NCBI RefSeq assembly: GCF_036898825.1 | Contig: NZ_JARUND010000002.1 | Location: forward strand, 558,001 to 622,000 | Reading direction: 5' to 3' | DNA: 64,000 nt | From: Streptomyces sp. B21-083 | GTDB lineage: Bacteria; Actinomycetota; Actinomycetes; Streptomycetales; Streptomycetaceae | In this document: positions 42,146 to 51,507 of the stretch, in pieces | How the letters are laid out: every line of letters begins with the position of its first letter | How positions within the stretch are numbered: position 1 is the stretch's first letter | Made by a program: the position numbers and the translations under genes | The notes under the pieces: model-generated | Databases searched by the model: none | What the model was told of the DNA's origin: nothing | What the model saw: the letters and a program-made list of their open reading frames with translations, nothing else

Positions 42146-43765
42146 CTACACGCCACCGGCGCGCCGCCCGCGCACACCTGCGCCGATCGCCCAGCCGAGA
42201 CCGCCGACGGCGACCAGGACGAGGAGCATCTCGGGCAGGATGCCGAGCTTGGTGGCAGGCGTCTGAGAGGAGCGCAGCGGCACCTTCTGGACGAGGGAGT
42301 CGGCCACGAACATGCCGGTCTTCTGGGTGATCTTCCCGTCCGGCATGATGATCGCGCTCACGCCGCTGGTCACCGGGACCGTGACGGTCCGGCTGTGCTC
42401 GACGGCGCGGATACGGGACATCGCGAGCTGCTGGTAGGTCATCTCGCTGCGGTCGAAGGTGGCGTTGTTGCTCGGCACGGAGATCATCTGGGCGCCGTGG
42501 GTGACGGTGTCGCGCACCGCCCAGTCGAAGGCGGCCTCGTAGCAGGTGGCCAGGCCGACCCTGGCGCCGTCCATGGTGAACACACCCGGCTTGGTGCCCC
42601 GGCTGAAGTCCTGGTGGACCATGGTGGTCCAGTTCTTGTTGATGTGCGCCAGCACCGAGCGCAGCGGGAGGTACTCGCCGAAGGGCTGGACCTGCCGCTT
42701 GTCGTAGGTGTCGGTCGGGCCCTTCGCCGGGTCCCACAGGATCTGCTCGTTGTAGAGCTTGCCGTCCCGTCCGACGACACCCCCGACCGAGATGGGTGCC
42801 CCGATCGTTTTGGCCGCGTTCTCGATGACCGCGGCGGCGTCGGGGTTGGCGAACGGGTCGACGTCGGAGGAGTTCTCCGGCCACAGCACGAAGTCGGGCC
42901 GCGCCACCTTGCCGGCCTTGACCTCAGCGGCCAGCCGCAGGGTCTCCCGCGCGTGGTAGTCGAGCACGGCACGCCGCTGGGCGTTGAAGTCGAGGCCCGC
43001 GCGAGGCACGTTGCCCTGGATGAGGGCGACGGTCGCGGTGCCGTCCTCGGCCTTGTCGCTCACCAGCGTCCGCGCGGCCAGGGCGCCCACCACGGGGACG
43101 GCCACACTCAGCGCGGCGACGACCGCGGCGGCACGCGGCACGGAAGCCACGGCACCGGTACGGCGCCGTTCGATCACCTGGCGCACGACCTCGTACAGTC
43201 CGAACCCGCACAGGACGACCCCGAAGCCGAGTACGGGTGTGCCGCCGAGCGCGGCGAGCGGCAGGAAGACGCCGTCCGCCTGGCCGAAGGCGATCTTGCC
43301 CCAGGGGAAGCCGCGGAACGGCACCCGCGCGCGGGCCGCCTCGCCCGCGATCCACACGGCCGCCGCCCACAGCGGCCACCCGGGCAGCTTCGACACGGCC
43401 GCGATGCCCGCGCCGACCAGCGCGACGAAGACGGCCTCGACGGCGACCAGCGCCAGCCAGGGCCCGGAGCCGACCTCCACACCGGTCCACACCAGCAGGG
43501 GAAGCAGGAAACCCAGGCCGAACAGATAGCCGAGACCGAGCCCCGCCTTCCAGGACCGGCCGCGCAGCACCCAGGCGAAGAGCCCGAACGCGGGCAGCGC
43601 GAGCCACCACAGGGTGCGGGGCGGGAAGCTGACGTACAGCAGCACTCCGGCGAGCGCGGCGGTGGCGGCCGGCCAGAGGCGCAGCAGCCGGGCGCGGCGC
43701 GAAGCGGGCGCGAGCTGCGGTTCGAGCTGGTCCGGCTCGTCTACGGAAGGAGCGGTGGCGGTCAC
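42146..43765 (-). CDS. lnt: Apolipoprotein N-acyltransferase
   Basis: A 539-residue Lnt, the membrane enzyme that adds the third acyl chain to lipoproteins. N-terminal part (about 28-235) with six or seven helices; the nitrilase-like C-terminal domain (about 240-505) carries the catalytic triad E297 (LWPENSSDVDP), K356 (TYDKRQVQPFGEYLP) and C408 (GLATCYEAAFD). A last helix follows (LVLVAVGGLGWAIGAGV). The GTG at 43763-43765 (MTATAPSV) is the best start; the open frame upstream to 44098 is antisense of the ligase leader. Streptomyces often have more than one Lnt. Confidence 0.92.
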   Translation of the reverse strand: MTATAPSVDEPDQLEPQLAPASRRARLLRLWPAATAALAGVLLYVSFPPRTLWWLALPAFGLFAWVLRGRSWKAGLGLGYLFGLGFLLPLLVWTGVEVGSGPWLALVAVEAVFVALVGAGIAAVSKLPGWPLWAAAVWIAGEAARARVPFRGFPWGKIAFGQADGVFLPLAALGGTPVLGFGVVLCGFGLYEVVRQVIERRRTGAVASVPRAAAVVAALSVAVPVVGALAARTLVSDKAEDGTATVALIQGNVPRAGLDFNAQRRAVLDYHARETLRLAAEVKAGKVARPDFVLWPENSSDVDPFANPDAAAVIENAAKTIGAPISVGGVVGRDGKLYNEQILWDPAKGPTDTYDKRQVQPFGEYLPLRSVLAHINKNWTTMVHQDFSRGTKPGVFTMDGARVGLATCYEAAFDWAVRDTVTHGAQMISVPSNNATFDRSEMTYQQLAMSRIRAVEHSRTVTVPVTSGVSAIIMPDGKITQKTGMFVADSLVQKVPLRSSQTPATKLGILPEMLLVLVAVGGLGWAIGAGVRGRRAGGV

Positions 43766-43985
43766 TCCGGGAGTGTACGGCGCCTGCCGGGGCCGCCGAC
43801 AGCATGGTCCGGCCCGTAGCGGTGGGCCGGCTCCGGCCCGCCTGCCGCATCGTTTCTGCGCAACTCGTCCCCAAATGACGCACCAGCCGTTACGGTGTGC
43901 CGGAGCCTCTGACGTGCGCGCCTGTGAGGGCCCGTGCGGTCGGGGCCCGTCACGGTCGGGGGGCGACGGGTTGGGGTCCACAGGC

Positions 43986-45050
43986 ATGACGTCGGCGGCG
44001 GACGCGTCGTCGGACAGTGAGAGACGCAACGTCTCCGACGCGGCGGGCGTCGTCGTACTGGGCGCGTGTGCGACCTGGTCGCTGATCACGGCGGCCACGC
44101 ACGACGGCCGCCCCGAGGGCGTGCTCCTGGCGGTGCTCGCGGTGGCCGCCGGTTACGCGGCGGGACGGATCTGCGGGGCACTGCTGCCGGTCGCCGCCCC
44201 TTGTACGGCGGCGCTGGCCGGGTTCGGGCTTGCGCTGGCCGCGCCGCACACTCTGCCGGGGCCGCAGACCGCCGCTCCGCCCGGGCACCTCGGGGCGGTG
44301 GCCGCGCTGCTGGTCCTGGCCACCGGCGCGGTCTGCTGCGCCGCCTGGGCGGCGCGCCCGCCGCTGCTGCGACGGGTGCTGCGCGCCGTGGCCGCCGGGA
44401 TCACGGTGGCGTCGGCGGCGCTCGGCCCGGTCGCCGGATTCGTCCTCTGTGCCGCCGTCCTGCTCTGCTCGCTCGCCGCCGACCACATGCCGCGCCGGGG
44501 CGTGGGCCTCGCGGGGCTGGCACTGACGGCGGCCCTGGTGGCCGGGTCGGTGTGGGCCGCCGCCGAGGACGTACTGCCGGGCGGGCTGTCCGACTCGCTG
44601 GAGGGACAACTGGGCGAGGATCGGCTCCAGCTGTGGCGAGACGCCGTGACGCTGGCACACCGGGACCCGGCGCTGGGCGTGGGGCCGGGCAGGTTCGCGG
44701 AGCTCGGCGAGACGGCTTCCCGGTCGCTGCCGGCCGAGGCCCGGCCGCACTCCGCGCCCCTCCAGCAGGCGGCCGAGCAGGGTGTGGTCGGTGTGGCCCT
44801 GCTGGCGGCGGTCTTCTGCTGGGTGCTGTACACCCTGTGGCGCACCCCGCGCCCGACCTCCGTCGCGCTGACCGCGGGCGCGGCCCTGACGGCTCTGGCC
44901 GCCCTCGCGACGGTCGGCAACGTACTGAGCTTCACCACGGTGACCGTGGGCGCGGGCCTCCTGGCGGGCCTGGCGACGGCCCGGCCACTCGTCTACGAGA
45001 CCTCCGACTCGGCGCCGACACGCGCGCGGGAGCAGCGGGAACACCGGTGA
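43986..45050 (+). CDS. O-antigen ligase/polymerase-like membrane protein
   Basis: A 354-residue polytopic protein with about ten hydrophobic segments. The region LWRDAVTLAHRDPALGVGPG followed by a histidine in AEARPHSAPLQQAAEQGVVG is the periplasmic signature of the Wzy_C/O-antigen ligase (WaaL-like) family, normally joining glycans to lipid carriers. Streptomyces lack lipopolysaccharide, so teichoic-acid-like or other glycans are likely acceptors. The ATG at 43986 is chosen; the upstream extension is Cys/Gly-rich and unconvincing. It is divergent from lnt. Confidence 0.72.
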   Translation: MTSAADASSDSERRNVSDAAGVVVLGACATWSLITAATHDGRPEGVLLAVLAVAAGYAAGRICGALLPVAAPCTAALAGFGLALAAPHTLPGPQTAAPPGHLGAVAALLVLATGAVCCAAWAARPPLLRRVLRAVAAGITVASAALGPVAGFVLCAAVLLCSLAADHMPRRGVGLAGLALTAALVAGSVWAAAEDVLPGGLSDSLEGQLGEDRLQLWRDAVTLAHRDPALGVGPGRFAELGETASRSLPAEARPHSAPLQQAAEQGVVGVALLAAVFCWVLYTLWRTPRPTSVALTAGAALTALAALATVGNVLSFTTVTVGAGLLAGLATARPLVYETSDSAPTRAREQREHR

Positions 45051-45074
45051 CCCGCGACGGGAGCGAGCCGACGG

Positions 45075-45626
45075 TCAGCGCACGGTTCCCGCCGCGCCCC
45101 GCAGCCGGTCCCTGATGACGCGTACGGCCGCCTCCGCGTTGTCCACCGTGATCGTGAACGTATGCCCGTCCCCGAGGCGCAGCACCACGCCCTCGCCCCG
45201 GCGCACGACGACCGCCGTGCCCTGCTGGGGCCGCCAGCGGTAGCCCCAGCCGCCCCACTGGCGCGGGGTGACCCTGGCCACGAACTCGGCGCCGACGATC
45301 TGTGACAGCGGGATACGGCGGCGCGGCAGGCCGATGTGACCGCAGCGCACTTCGAGGGAGTCGTTGTCGACCTTCACCGCGACGTGTACGAACGCGAGGG
45401 TGCCGAAGAGGACGAGCAGCCCGGCCGCGATACAGCCCACGACGGACATGGCGAGCGGTGCGACACCGGACGTCCACGCCGAGTCGACGGCCAGTTCGAT
45501 ACCGAGTGCCATGAAGGCGCAACCGCCGAGTGCCAGCAGCCACTGCGCGCGGTTGGTCGCCCGGCCGGTCCAGATCTCGGTCGGCATCTCGGTCGGCACG
45601 GGCTCTTCGCGGGGGAGGTCCCTCAT
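45075..45626 (-). CDS. PH-domain-like membrane protein of unknown function
   Basis: A 183-residue protein. Two membrane helices (about 29-50 and 55-80: AQWLLALGGCAFMALGIELA, LAMSVVGCIAAGLLVLFGTL) are followed by a soluble beta-rich domain: VKVDNDSLEVRCGHIGLPRRRIPLS, VTPRQWGGWGYRWRP, and a C-terminal helix. This pattern fits bacterial PH domain proteins (DUF3093-like) of actinobacteria. No function is known. It converges with the ligase-like gene, 24 bases apart. Confidence 0.72.
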   Translation of the reverse strand: MRDLPREEPVPTEMPTEIWTGRATNRAQWLLALGGCAFMALGIELAVDSAWTSGVAPLAMSVVGCIAAGLLVLFGTLAFVHVAVKVDNDSLEVRCGHIGLPRRRIPLSQIVGAEFVARVTPRQWGGWGYRWRPQQGTAVVVRRGEGVVLRLGDGHTFTITVDNAEAAVRVIRDRLRGAAGTVR

Positions 45627-45710
45627 GCTTCAGAGACTACTCAGATTCCGCTCTGCGGGCACCGGCTTGCGGAGGGTGACTGCTCCGCCTGGCCGCCGCA
45701 CGCAAGCCGG

Positions 45711-46496
45711 TCAGCGGACGGGGGTGGCCGCCTGCAGGAGCCGGCCTTCCTCGTAGGACAGCGCGGCCGCGGGCAGCGGGCCCTCGGTGCCGTTCAGCAG
45801 TGCGGTGAGGGTGCCGTCCGCCGTCGCCTCCGGGGCGGGGTGCGCGCCGAGCCTGCGGAGCGTCTGGGCGGCCACCGCGCCGGCCGAGCCGTGCAGGACG
45901 AGCGGGGGGAGGCCGGGCTGCTGGACGGCCTCCCTGATGCGCTCGGCGACGAGTTCGTAATGGGTGCAGCCCAGGACGACGGTCGTTACCTCGTCGGGGG
46001 TGAGGGCGGCAGCGGCGGAGATGGCGGCGTCGATCGCCGACTCGTCCGCGTGTTCGACGGCTTCGGCCAGTCCCCAACAGGGCACCTCGGTGACCGCCAC
46101 GCCCTCGGCGAAGTCCCGGATGAGGCCACGCTGATAGGGGCTGCCGGTGGTGGCGGGGGTGGCCCAGATCGCGAAGGGACCGCCTCCGGCGGCGGCGGGC
46201 TTGATCGCCGGGACCGTACCGATGACCGGCAGCTCCGGTTCGAAGCGGGCGCGCAGGGCGGTCAGGGCGTGCACGGTCGCGGTGTTGCAGCCGACGATCA
46301 GGGCGTCGGGCCGCTGGGCGGCGGCGGCCTCGGCGACGGCCAGGGCACGCTCGGTGAGGTCCTGCGTGGTGCGTGGGCCCCAGGGCATGCCCGCGGGGTC
46401 CAGGGAGAGCACGAGATCCGCGTCGGGGCGCAGCCGCCGTACCGCCGCGGCTGCCGGCAGAAGTCCGATTCCGGAGTCCATCAGCGCGATCTTCAC
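45711..46496 (-). CDS. Aspartate/glutamate racemase family protein
   Basis: A 261-residue cofactor-independent racemase of the glutamate racemase family. The two catalytic cysteines are C70 in VGCNTATVHA and C177 in VLGCTHYELVA; the N-terminal acid is in LMDSGIG. MurI would make D-glutamate for peptidoglycan, but the main murI of Streptomyces is usually elsewhere, so this may be a second copy or act on another amino acid. The GTG at 46494-46496 is only 6 bases from a TATAGT -10 element, pointing to a leaderless message. Confidence 0.85.
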   Translation of the reverse strand: MKIALMDSGIGLLPAAAAVRRLRPDADLVLSLDPAGMPWGPRTTQDLTERALAVAEAAAAQRPDALIVGCNTATVHALTALRARFEPELPVIGTVPAIKPAAAGGGPFAIWATPATTGSPYQRGLIRDFAEGVAVTEVPCWGLAEAVEHADESAIDAAISAAAALTPDEVTTVVLGCTHYELVAERIREAVQQPGLPPLVLHGSAGAVAAQTLRRLGAHPAPEATADGTLTALLNGTEGPLPAAALSYEEGRLLQAATPVR

Positions 46497-46502
46497 CCGG
46501 TC

Positions 46503-46508
46503 ACTATA
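46503..46508 (-). promoter_or_regulatory. -10 element implying a leaderless racemase message
   Basis: On the minus strand TATAGT occupies 46508-46503 and the GTG start follows after 6 bases, the distance at which transcription starts. There is no Shine-Dalgarno sequence. The -35 is poor. Confidence 0.5.
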
Positions 46509-46554
46509 AACGGCGTGCCCTTAGGGGCCTTCGGGGTGGGGCAGACTGCGGCGG

Positions 46555-47733
46555 GTGAGCGCCGTTGTGTGGATCGCCGTCGGATCACTCGCCGCCTGGC
46601 TGTGGTTGCTGCTGTGCCAGGGCTTCTTCTGGCGTACGGACGTCAGACTGCCGTCGTACGACCGGGAGCCGGAGTCCTGGCCCGCCGTCTGTGTCGTCGT
46701 CCCGGCACGCGACGAGGCCGCCGTACTGCCCGCGAGTCTGCCGTCGCTGCTCGCCCAGGACTATCCGGGGCGGGCCGAGGTCTTCCTCGTCGACGACGGC
46801 AGTTCCGACGGCACCGGGGAGCTGGCCCGGGAACTGTCGCGCAGCCATGGCGGGCTGCCGCTGACCGTGGACTCGCCCGGTGAGCCGCCCGCGGGCTGGA
46901 CGGGCAAGCTGTGGGCCGTACGCCACGGGATCGGCCTGGCACGCGCGCGTGGACCCGAGTTCCTGCTGCTGACCGACGCGGACATCGCCCACACGCCGGA
47001 CAGCCTGCGCGAACTGGTGGCGGCGGCGCGGGGCGGCGGCTTCGACGTCGTGTCGCTGATGGCCAGGCTGCGGGTGGAGAGCGCCTGGGAGCGGCTCGTC
47101 GTACCGGCCTTCGTGTACTTCTTCGCGCAGCTCTATCCCTTCCGCCGGATCGGCCGGAAGGGATCCCGGACGGCGGCAGCCGCGGGCGGGTGCGTGCTGC
47201 TGCGCACGGAGACGGCCGAGCGGGCCCGGATCCCGGACGCCATCCACCACGCCGTCATCGACGACGTGGCGCTCGCCCGGGCCGTCAAGTGCGGCGGGGG
47301 CCACATCTGGCTGGGGCTCGCCGAGCGGGTGGACAGTGTGCGGCCCTACCCGCGCCTGCACGACCTGTGGCGGATGGTCTCGCGCAGCGCGTACACGCAG
47401 TTGCGCCACAGCCCGCCGCTTCTGCTCGGCACGGTGCTCGGCCTCGCGCTGGTGTATCTGGTGCCGCCGTTCGCCCTGCTCGCCGGGCTCGGCACCGGGA
47501 CGACACCCGCGGCGGTGTGCGGCGGCCTCGCGTGGCTGGTGATGGCGGGGACGTACGCCCCGATGCTGCGCTACTACGGGCAGCCGCTGTGGCTCGCTCC
47601 CCTGCTGCCGTTCACCGCGTTCCTGTATCTCCTCATGACGGTCGACTCGGCGGTCCAGCACTACCGGGGACGCGGCGCCGCGTGGAAGGGCCGGACGTAT
47701 GCCCGACCGGAAACCGCTGCCGAGGAGAGCTGA
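46555..47733 (+). CDS. HpnB-like family 2 glycosyltransferase
   Basis: A 392-residue membrane glycosyltransferase. N-terminal helix (AVVWIAVGSLAAWLWLLLCQ), then a GT-A domain with VVVPARDEAAVLPASLPSLL, VFLVDDGSSDGTG and the metal site LLTDADIAHTPDSL, and three or four C-terminal helices. WTGKLWAVRHGI and the length match the hopene-associated HpnB group. No other hopanoid genes are in the window, so the role is uncertain. The GTG at 46555 is 59 bases from the divergent racemase start. The gene ends 10 bases from the convergent TerD stop. Confidence 0.83.
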   Translation: MSAVVWIAVGSLAAWLWLLLCQGFFWRTDVRLPSYDREPESWPAVCVVVPARDEAAVLPASLPSLLAQDYPGRAEVFLVDDGSSDGTGELARELSRSHGGLPLTVDSPGEPPAGWTGKLWAVRHGIGLARARGPEFLLLTDADIAHTPDSLRELVAAARGGGFDVVSLMARLRVESAWERLVVPAFVYFFAQLYPFRRIGRKGSRTAAAAGGCVLLRTETAERARIPDAIHHAVIDDVALARAVKCGGGHIWLGLAERVDSVRPYPRLHDLWRMVSRSAYTQLRHSPPLLLGTVLGLALVYLVPPFALLAGLGTGTTPAAVCGGLAWLVMAGTYAPMLRYYGQPLWLAPLLPFTAFLYLLMTVDSAVQHYRGRGAAWKGRTYARPETAAEES

Positions 47734-47743
47734 ACCGCGTGCG

Positions 47744-49030
47744 TCACTTGCGGCCGGGGGTCCAGTTCATGCCCCAGCCGTAGACGTGGTCCACGGTCCG
47801 CTGCGGGCTCACGCCACGCTCGGGCACGAGATAGCGGGCCTGGCGCTGGACGATCAGATCGCCGCCGTTGTTGGTGATCAGGGCGAGCGCGCACACCGTG
47901 GAGGGCACCGTGCACTCGTCGAGCGAGAAGTCGACCGCCGCTCCGTTCGCCGGGGTGAGGGTGACCGTGGCGTGCAGGTCGGCGAAGGAACGTGCGCCCG
48001 CGTAGATGGTCACGAAGATGAGGATGCGCCGGAAGTCCTGCTTGTGGTCCAGGTTGACGGTGAGGTTCTCGCCGCTCGACACGGCCCCGGTGCGGTCGTC
48101 GCCGTCGAGGTGGATGTACGGCGGCTGGTGCAGCGCCCCGAAGGCGTTGCCGAGGGACTGCACGACGCCCTTCCTGCCGTCGGAGAGTTCGAAGAGGGCA
48201 CACAGGTCGAGGTCGAGATCGGAGTGCTGGGCGACCGCGCGGCCGAGCTTGCTGCCCCACCCCGAGAACTGCTTGTGGACCTGCCAGTTGAGGTTGACGC
48301 GCAGGGCGCCCGAGGTGCCGCCCTGCTTGGTGAGCGAGACCGACGGGGCCTCCTTGGTGAGCGTCACCTTGGTCAGGCGTACCGGCGCGGCGGGCGGCGC
48401 GGGCGGGGGCATGGTCACGGGCCGCGCGGGCGGCGGAGGCATGGTGACCGGAGGCGCGACGGGCCGAGCCACGGGCGCGGGGGCCTGCGGGGCGGACGCG
48501 GGTGAGGGCTCGTCCACGGTGATGCCGAAGTCCGTGGCCAGGCCTGCCAGTCCGCTGCTGTAGCCCTGTCCGACCGCGCGGAACTTCCAGGCGCCCTGCC
48601 GACGGTAGAACTCGCCGAGCACGAACGCGGTTTCGACACTGGCGCCCGCGTTGTCGAAGCGGGCCACCACCGTGCCCTGTGCCGCGTCGCGGACCTCGAT
48701 GTACAGGCCGGGGATCTGCCCGAACGTCCCTCCGTCGGCGGAGGCGGCGAGGACGACGGTCTCGACGGCCGGCTCCACGCCCGCGAGGTCGACGAGAAGG
48801 GTGTCCGTCACCCGACCGCCGTCGTCCCGCTTGCCCTCGTGCCGGACCGCGCCGGAGGAGTGCACGGGCTGGTTGTAGAAGACGAAGTCGCCGTCGGAAC
48901 GAACCTTTCCGGCCATCAGCAGCAGCGCGGAGGCGTCCGCGTCGGGCACGCCCGCACCGGACCGCCAGCCCAGTTCGACCCGGAGCGCCGCCGTGGGCAC
49001 CGGTGCGTTGGATCCCTTGGACATCGACAT
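47744..49030 (-). CDS. Double TerD-domain protein
   Basis: A 428-residue protein with two TerD-like calcium-binding domains joined by a proline-rich linker. The first covers about 3-165 ([30 protein letters not shown]); the linker is about 180-225 ([19 protein letters not shown]); the second (about 240-425) shows [32 protein letters not shown], the DGDD-type metal loop. TerD proteins bind Ca2+ and are linked to tellurite and stress phenotypes; Streptomyces have many copies. The ATG at 49028-49030 has a GGGGG stretch at good distance. Confidence 0.9.
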   Translation of the reverse strand: MSMSKGSNAPVPTAALRVELGWRSGAGVPDADASALLLMAGKVRSDGDFVFYNQPVHSSGAVRHEGKRDDGGRVTDTLLVDLAGVEPAVETVVLAASADGGTFGQIPGLYIEVRDAAQGTVVARFDNAGASVETAFVLGEFYRRQGAWKFRAVGQGYSSGLAGLATDFGITVDEPSPASAPQAPAPVARPVAPPVTMPPPPARPVTMPPPAPPAAPVRLTKVTLTKEAPSVSLTKQGGTSGALRVNLNWQVHKQFSGWGSKLGRAVAQHSDLDLDLCALFELSDGRKGVVQSLGNAFGALHQPPYIHLDGDDRTGAVSSGENLTVNLDHKQDFRRILIFVTIYAGARSFADLHATVTLTPANGAAVDFSLDECTVPSTVCALALITNNGGDLIVQRQARYLVPERGVSPQRTVDHVYGWGMNWTPGRK

Positions 49031-49299
49031 GTCTGCCCCCACTCTCTGCCAGCCTCGCGGGACAACCTATTCCCCCGGGCCGGTGAACTCCCGTCGAACT
49101 CCCCCGCCGAACGGGGGAAGAACGCGGGGCGACCCGTCGGTAACCCGGCTGGAACCTGGCCTTTACCCGATCACAGCACGAACCGGTGCCCCTTTTGCCG
49201 AGTTCGCTCCCATTGGGGGTCCCACATCACCGCCGACACGGAAAACAACCCTCTTATCGGTCTCCCCAACCACCTCATCGTGGGTTTAACTTATGTGCC

Positions 49300-49728
49300 A
49301 TGACCTCCCCCCGCTCCACCTACGGCGGCGGCTACTACTCCGCCTTCCCGGAAACCCCGATCTACGACTCGCTCGTCGCCGAGCGGGGGGCCCCACAGAT
49401 CGCTCCGATCCGGGTCCCCGCCGCCTACGACACGGGCAACAACCTGCCCGCGCTGGCGTCCTCGCTTCCCGCGCTGCCGGCCGGCCCGTCCCAGCAGGCC
49501 CACTCCTACGGCTACCCGCAGGCGCAACAGCCCTCACCGCTGCAGCAGGCGCCGGCGGCGTACATCCCGCAGCAGGCGCCACCGCGCGGTTATCCCGCCG
49601 GCCAGCCGATGCAGCAGCAGCGTCCGGCGGTGGCCACCGGTTACGAGGCGATGCGCCCCGCGGCCCCCCGGCCCGCTCCGACGCCGTACCAGGACCCGTA
49701 CAACAACCAGCAGTACCGCGGGTACTGA
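49300..49728 (+). CDS. Proline/glutamine-rich small protein of unknown function
   Basis: A 142-residue protein of low complexity. The N-terminal TYGGGYYSAFPETPIYDSLV and QIAPIRVPAAYDTGNN look conserved, and the rest is rich in proline, glutamine and alanine (QQAPAAYIPQQAPPRGYPAG), ending in a tyrosine-rich tail. I recall a Streptomyces family (DUF6643) with this look, unverified. The ATG at 49300 lies in an A+T-richer patch (TTTAACTTATGTGCC), where a -10 could make a nearly leaderless message. Divergent from the double-TerD gene. Confidence 0.75.
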   Translation: MTSPRSTYGGGYYSAFPETPIYDSLVAERGAPQIAPIRVPAAYDTGNNLPALASSLPALPAGPSQQAHSYGYPQAQQPSPLQQAPAAYIPQQAPPRGYPAGQPMQQQRPAVATGYEAMRPAAPRPAPTPYQDPYNNQQYRGY

Positions 49729-49770
49729 TCTCGCCCCCGGAGTGTCCGTGCCTGCTGGCACGATGGCGTC

Positions 49771-50595
49771 ATGGGGAATAAGGAGCTGCACTCGATCCAC
49801 ATCCATCCGGTCAAGGCGTTCCGGGGCCAGGCGCCCCGGCAGGCCGTGGTGGAACCCTGGGGGCTGGCCGGAGACCGGCGCTGGGTTCTGATTGACGCCG
49901 AGGGGAAGGTCGTCACACAGCGCCAGCAGCCGCGCCTGTCACAGGCGGCGGCGGAGCTGCTGCCCGACGGCGGAATTCGCCTGTCGGCACCCGGTCAGGC
50001 GCCCCTGACGGTGTCCGTCCCGGAGGTGACGGGCACGACGACGGTGGACATCTTCGGCACCAAGGTGCAGGCGGTACTCGCGGACGACGACGCGCATGCC
50101 TGGTGCGACGGGTATCTGGGCGAGGACGTACGTCTTGTGCACATGGACGACCCGGCCACCCGCCGCGCGGTCGACCCGGAGTTCGCGCTGCCCGGCGAGA
50201 CAGTGAGCTTCGCCGACGGCTATCCGCTGCTGGTGACCACACTCGCATCGCTCGACGCCCTCAACTCGCTGATCGCGCAAGGGGATCACGCCCAGGAGGG
50301 TCCCCTGCCCATGAACCGCTTCAGACCCAACGTGGTCGTGTCGGGGACAGCCGCCTGGGCCGAGGACGACTGGTCCCGGATCGCCATCGGCGAGGTCTCC
50401 TTCCGGGTCGCCAGGATGTGCGGGCGGTGCGTGGTGACGACCACCGACCAGGACACCTCCGAACGCGGGCGGGAACCGCTGCGCACGCTCGGGCGCCATC
50501 GCCGCGTCGACAACCAGTTGATCTTCGGACAGAACCTGGTTCCGGAGAATCCCGGCACCATCCGCGTCGGTGATCCGTTCACGGTCATCGAATAG
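49771..50595 (+). CDS. MOSC domain protein
   Basis: A 274-residue protein. MOSC N-terminal barrel (about 1-115, LHSIHIHPVKAFRGQAPRQA) and MOSC C-terminal domain (about 120-270), where RFRPNVVVSG and the conserved cysteine in MCGRCVVTTTDQDT are the family marks. MOSC domains bind or transfer sulfur to molybdenum cofactor, as in mARC-type reductases and MoCo sulfurases. There is no 2Fe-2S domain. It follows the proline-rich gene by about 40 bases in the same direction. Confidence 0.88.
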   Translation: MGNKELHSIHIHPVKAFRGQAPRQAVVEPWGLAGDRRWVLIDAEGKVVTQRQQPRLSQAAAELLPDGGIRLSAPGQAPLTVSVPEVTGTTTVDIFGTKVQAVLADDDAHAWCDGYLGEDVRLVHMDDPATRRAVDPEFALPGETVSFADGYPLLVTTLASLDALNSLIAQGDHAQEGPLPMNRFRPNVVVSGTAAWAEDDWSRIAIGEVSFRVARMCGRCVVTTTDQDTSERGREPLRTLGRHRRVDNQLIFGQNLVPENPGTIRVGDPFTVIE

Positions 50596-50784
50596 GCGGG
50601 CGTGATCTCCCGATTGGTCCCGGAGGCGGGAACACCGGCACGGGGCCCGTCCGTTGGCCTTTGTGAGAAGTTCATGAGACTGCCGGGACGAGAGCCGGCG
50701 CAGTGATTTCGCTCTCTCTCCGACCTGCGTGGTGCGTGAACTGCCTCGACCGGGTTATCACGGAGCGGGAAGGGGGGTGCGGCT

Positions 50785-51390
50785 GTGCGGGCGATCGGCG
50801 GACTCTGGCGCTGGCGGCACAATCCGCTGCGCCGCGCGACCGACCTCGCCGAGGCCTGGGTGGCGCTCGCGGCCCTGCTGCTGATCCTTCTGGCGGCGCC
50901 CCTGATCGGCGTCCTCGTCGGCGGTGCCGCCCAGGGCGCGCTGCAACAGGCCGTACGGGACCAGCGCGAGGCCCGCCATCTCGTGACGGCCACCGTGGTC
51001 AAGAAGCTGGCCCGCTCCCCGCTGGAGCCCGACCCCGAGTCGGCCGCCCCTCGGGAGGCGAGAAGCCGCGTGGAGGCCGACTGGAGGGGACCCGACGGCA
51101 CGGAACAGCACGGCAAGGTCATGGCGAGCCTCAAGTCCCCGCATCCCGGCGACCACTTCACGCTGTGGACGGACGAACAGGGGCGAATAGCCGCCCAGCC
51201 ACTGGACACCGCCACCGCGACGACGCACGCGGTTCTCGCCGGGTTCGGTGCGGCCGCCTTGTCGGCCGGGTTCGTCGAGGGCGGCCGACGGCTGATCCTC
51301 TGGCGCATGGTCCGTCGCCGGTACGCCCGCTGGGACCATGCCTGGGACCGGGCCGGACCCGACTGGGGCCGGACCGGGACCGGTAGTTGA
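50785..51390 (+). CDS. Rv1733c-like two-helix membrane protein (second copy)
   Basis: A 201-residue membrane protein with the same plan as the one at 9703-10299: basic N-terminus LWRWRHNPLRRATDLAEAWV, first helix (about 24-46, LAALLLILLAAPLIGVLVGG), soluble part of about 100 residues, second helix (about 150-170), basic tail RRRYARWDHAWDRAGPDWGR. Start GTG at 50785 (MRAIGGLW). It precedes the beta-helix/AAA gene by about 117 bases in the same direction. Function unknown. Confidence 0.78.
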   Translation: MRAIGGLWRWRHNPLRRATDLAEAWVALAALLLILLAAPLIGVLVGGAAQGALQQAVRDQREARHLVTATVVKKLARSPLEPDPESAAPREARSRVEADWRGPDGTEQHGKVMASLKSPHPGDHFTLWTDEQGRIAAQPLDTATATTHAVLAGFGAAALSAGFVEGGRRLILWRMVRRRYARWDHAWDRAGPDWGRTGTGS

Positions 51391-51507
51391 CCGCCTTTCG
51401 GCTCTGGTCAACCCACCGTGCCCGCGCACGCTACGGTGGACCGGCCGACATCGTTCGGCACCTTCCGCGACATCCCGCGTTCCACGAGGTGGGGGCACAG
51501 CAGCGCC

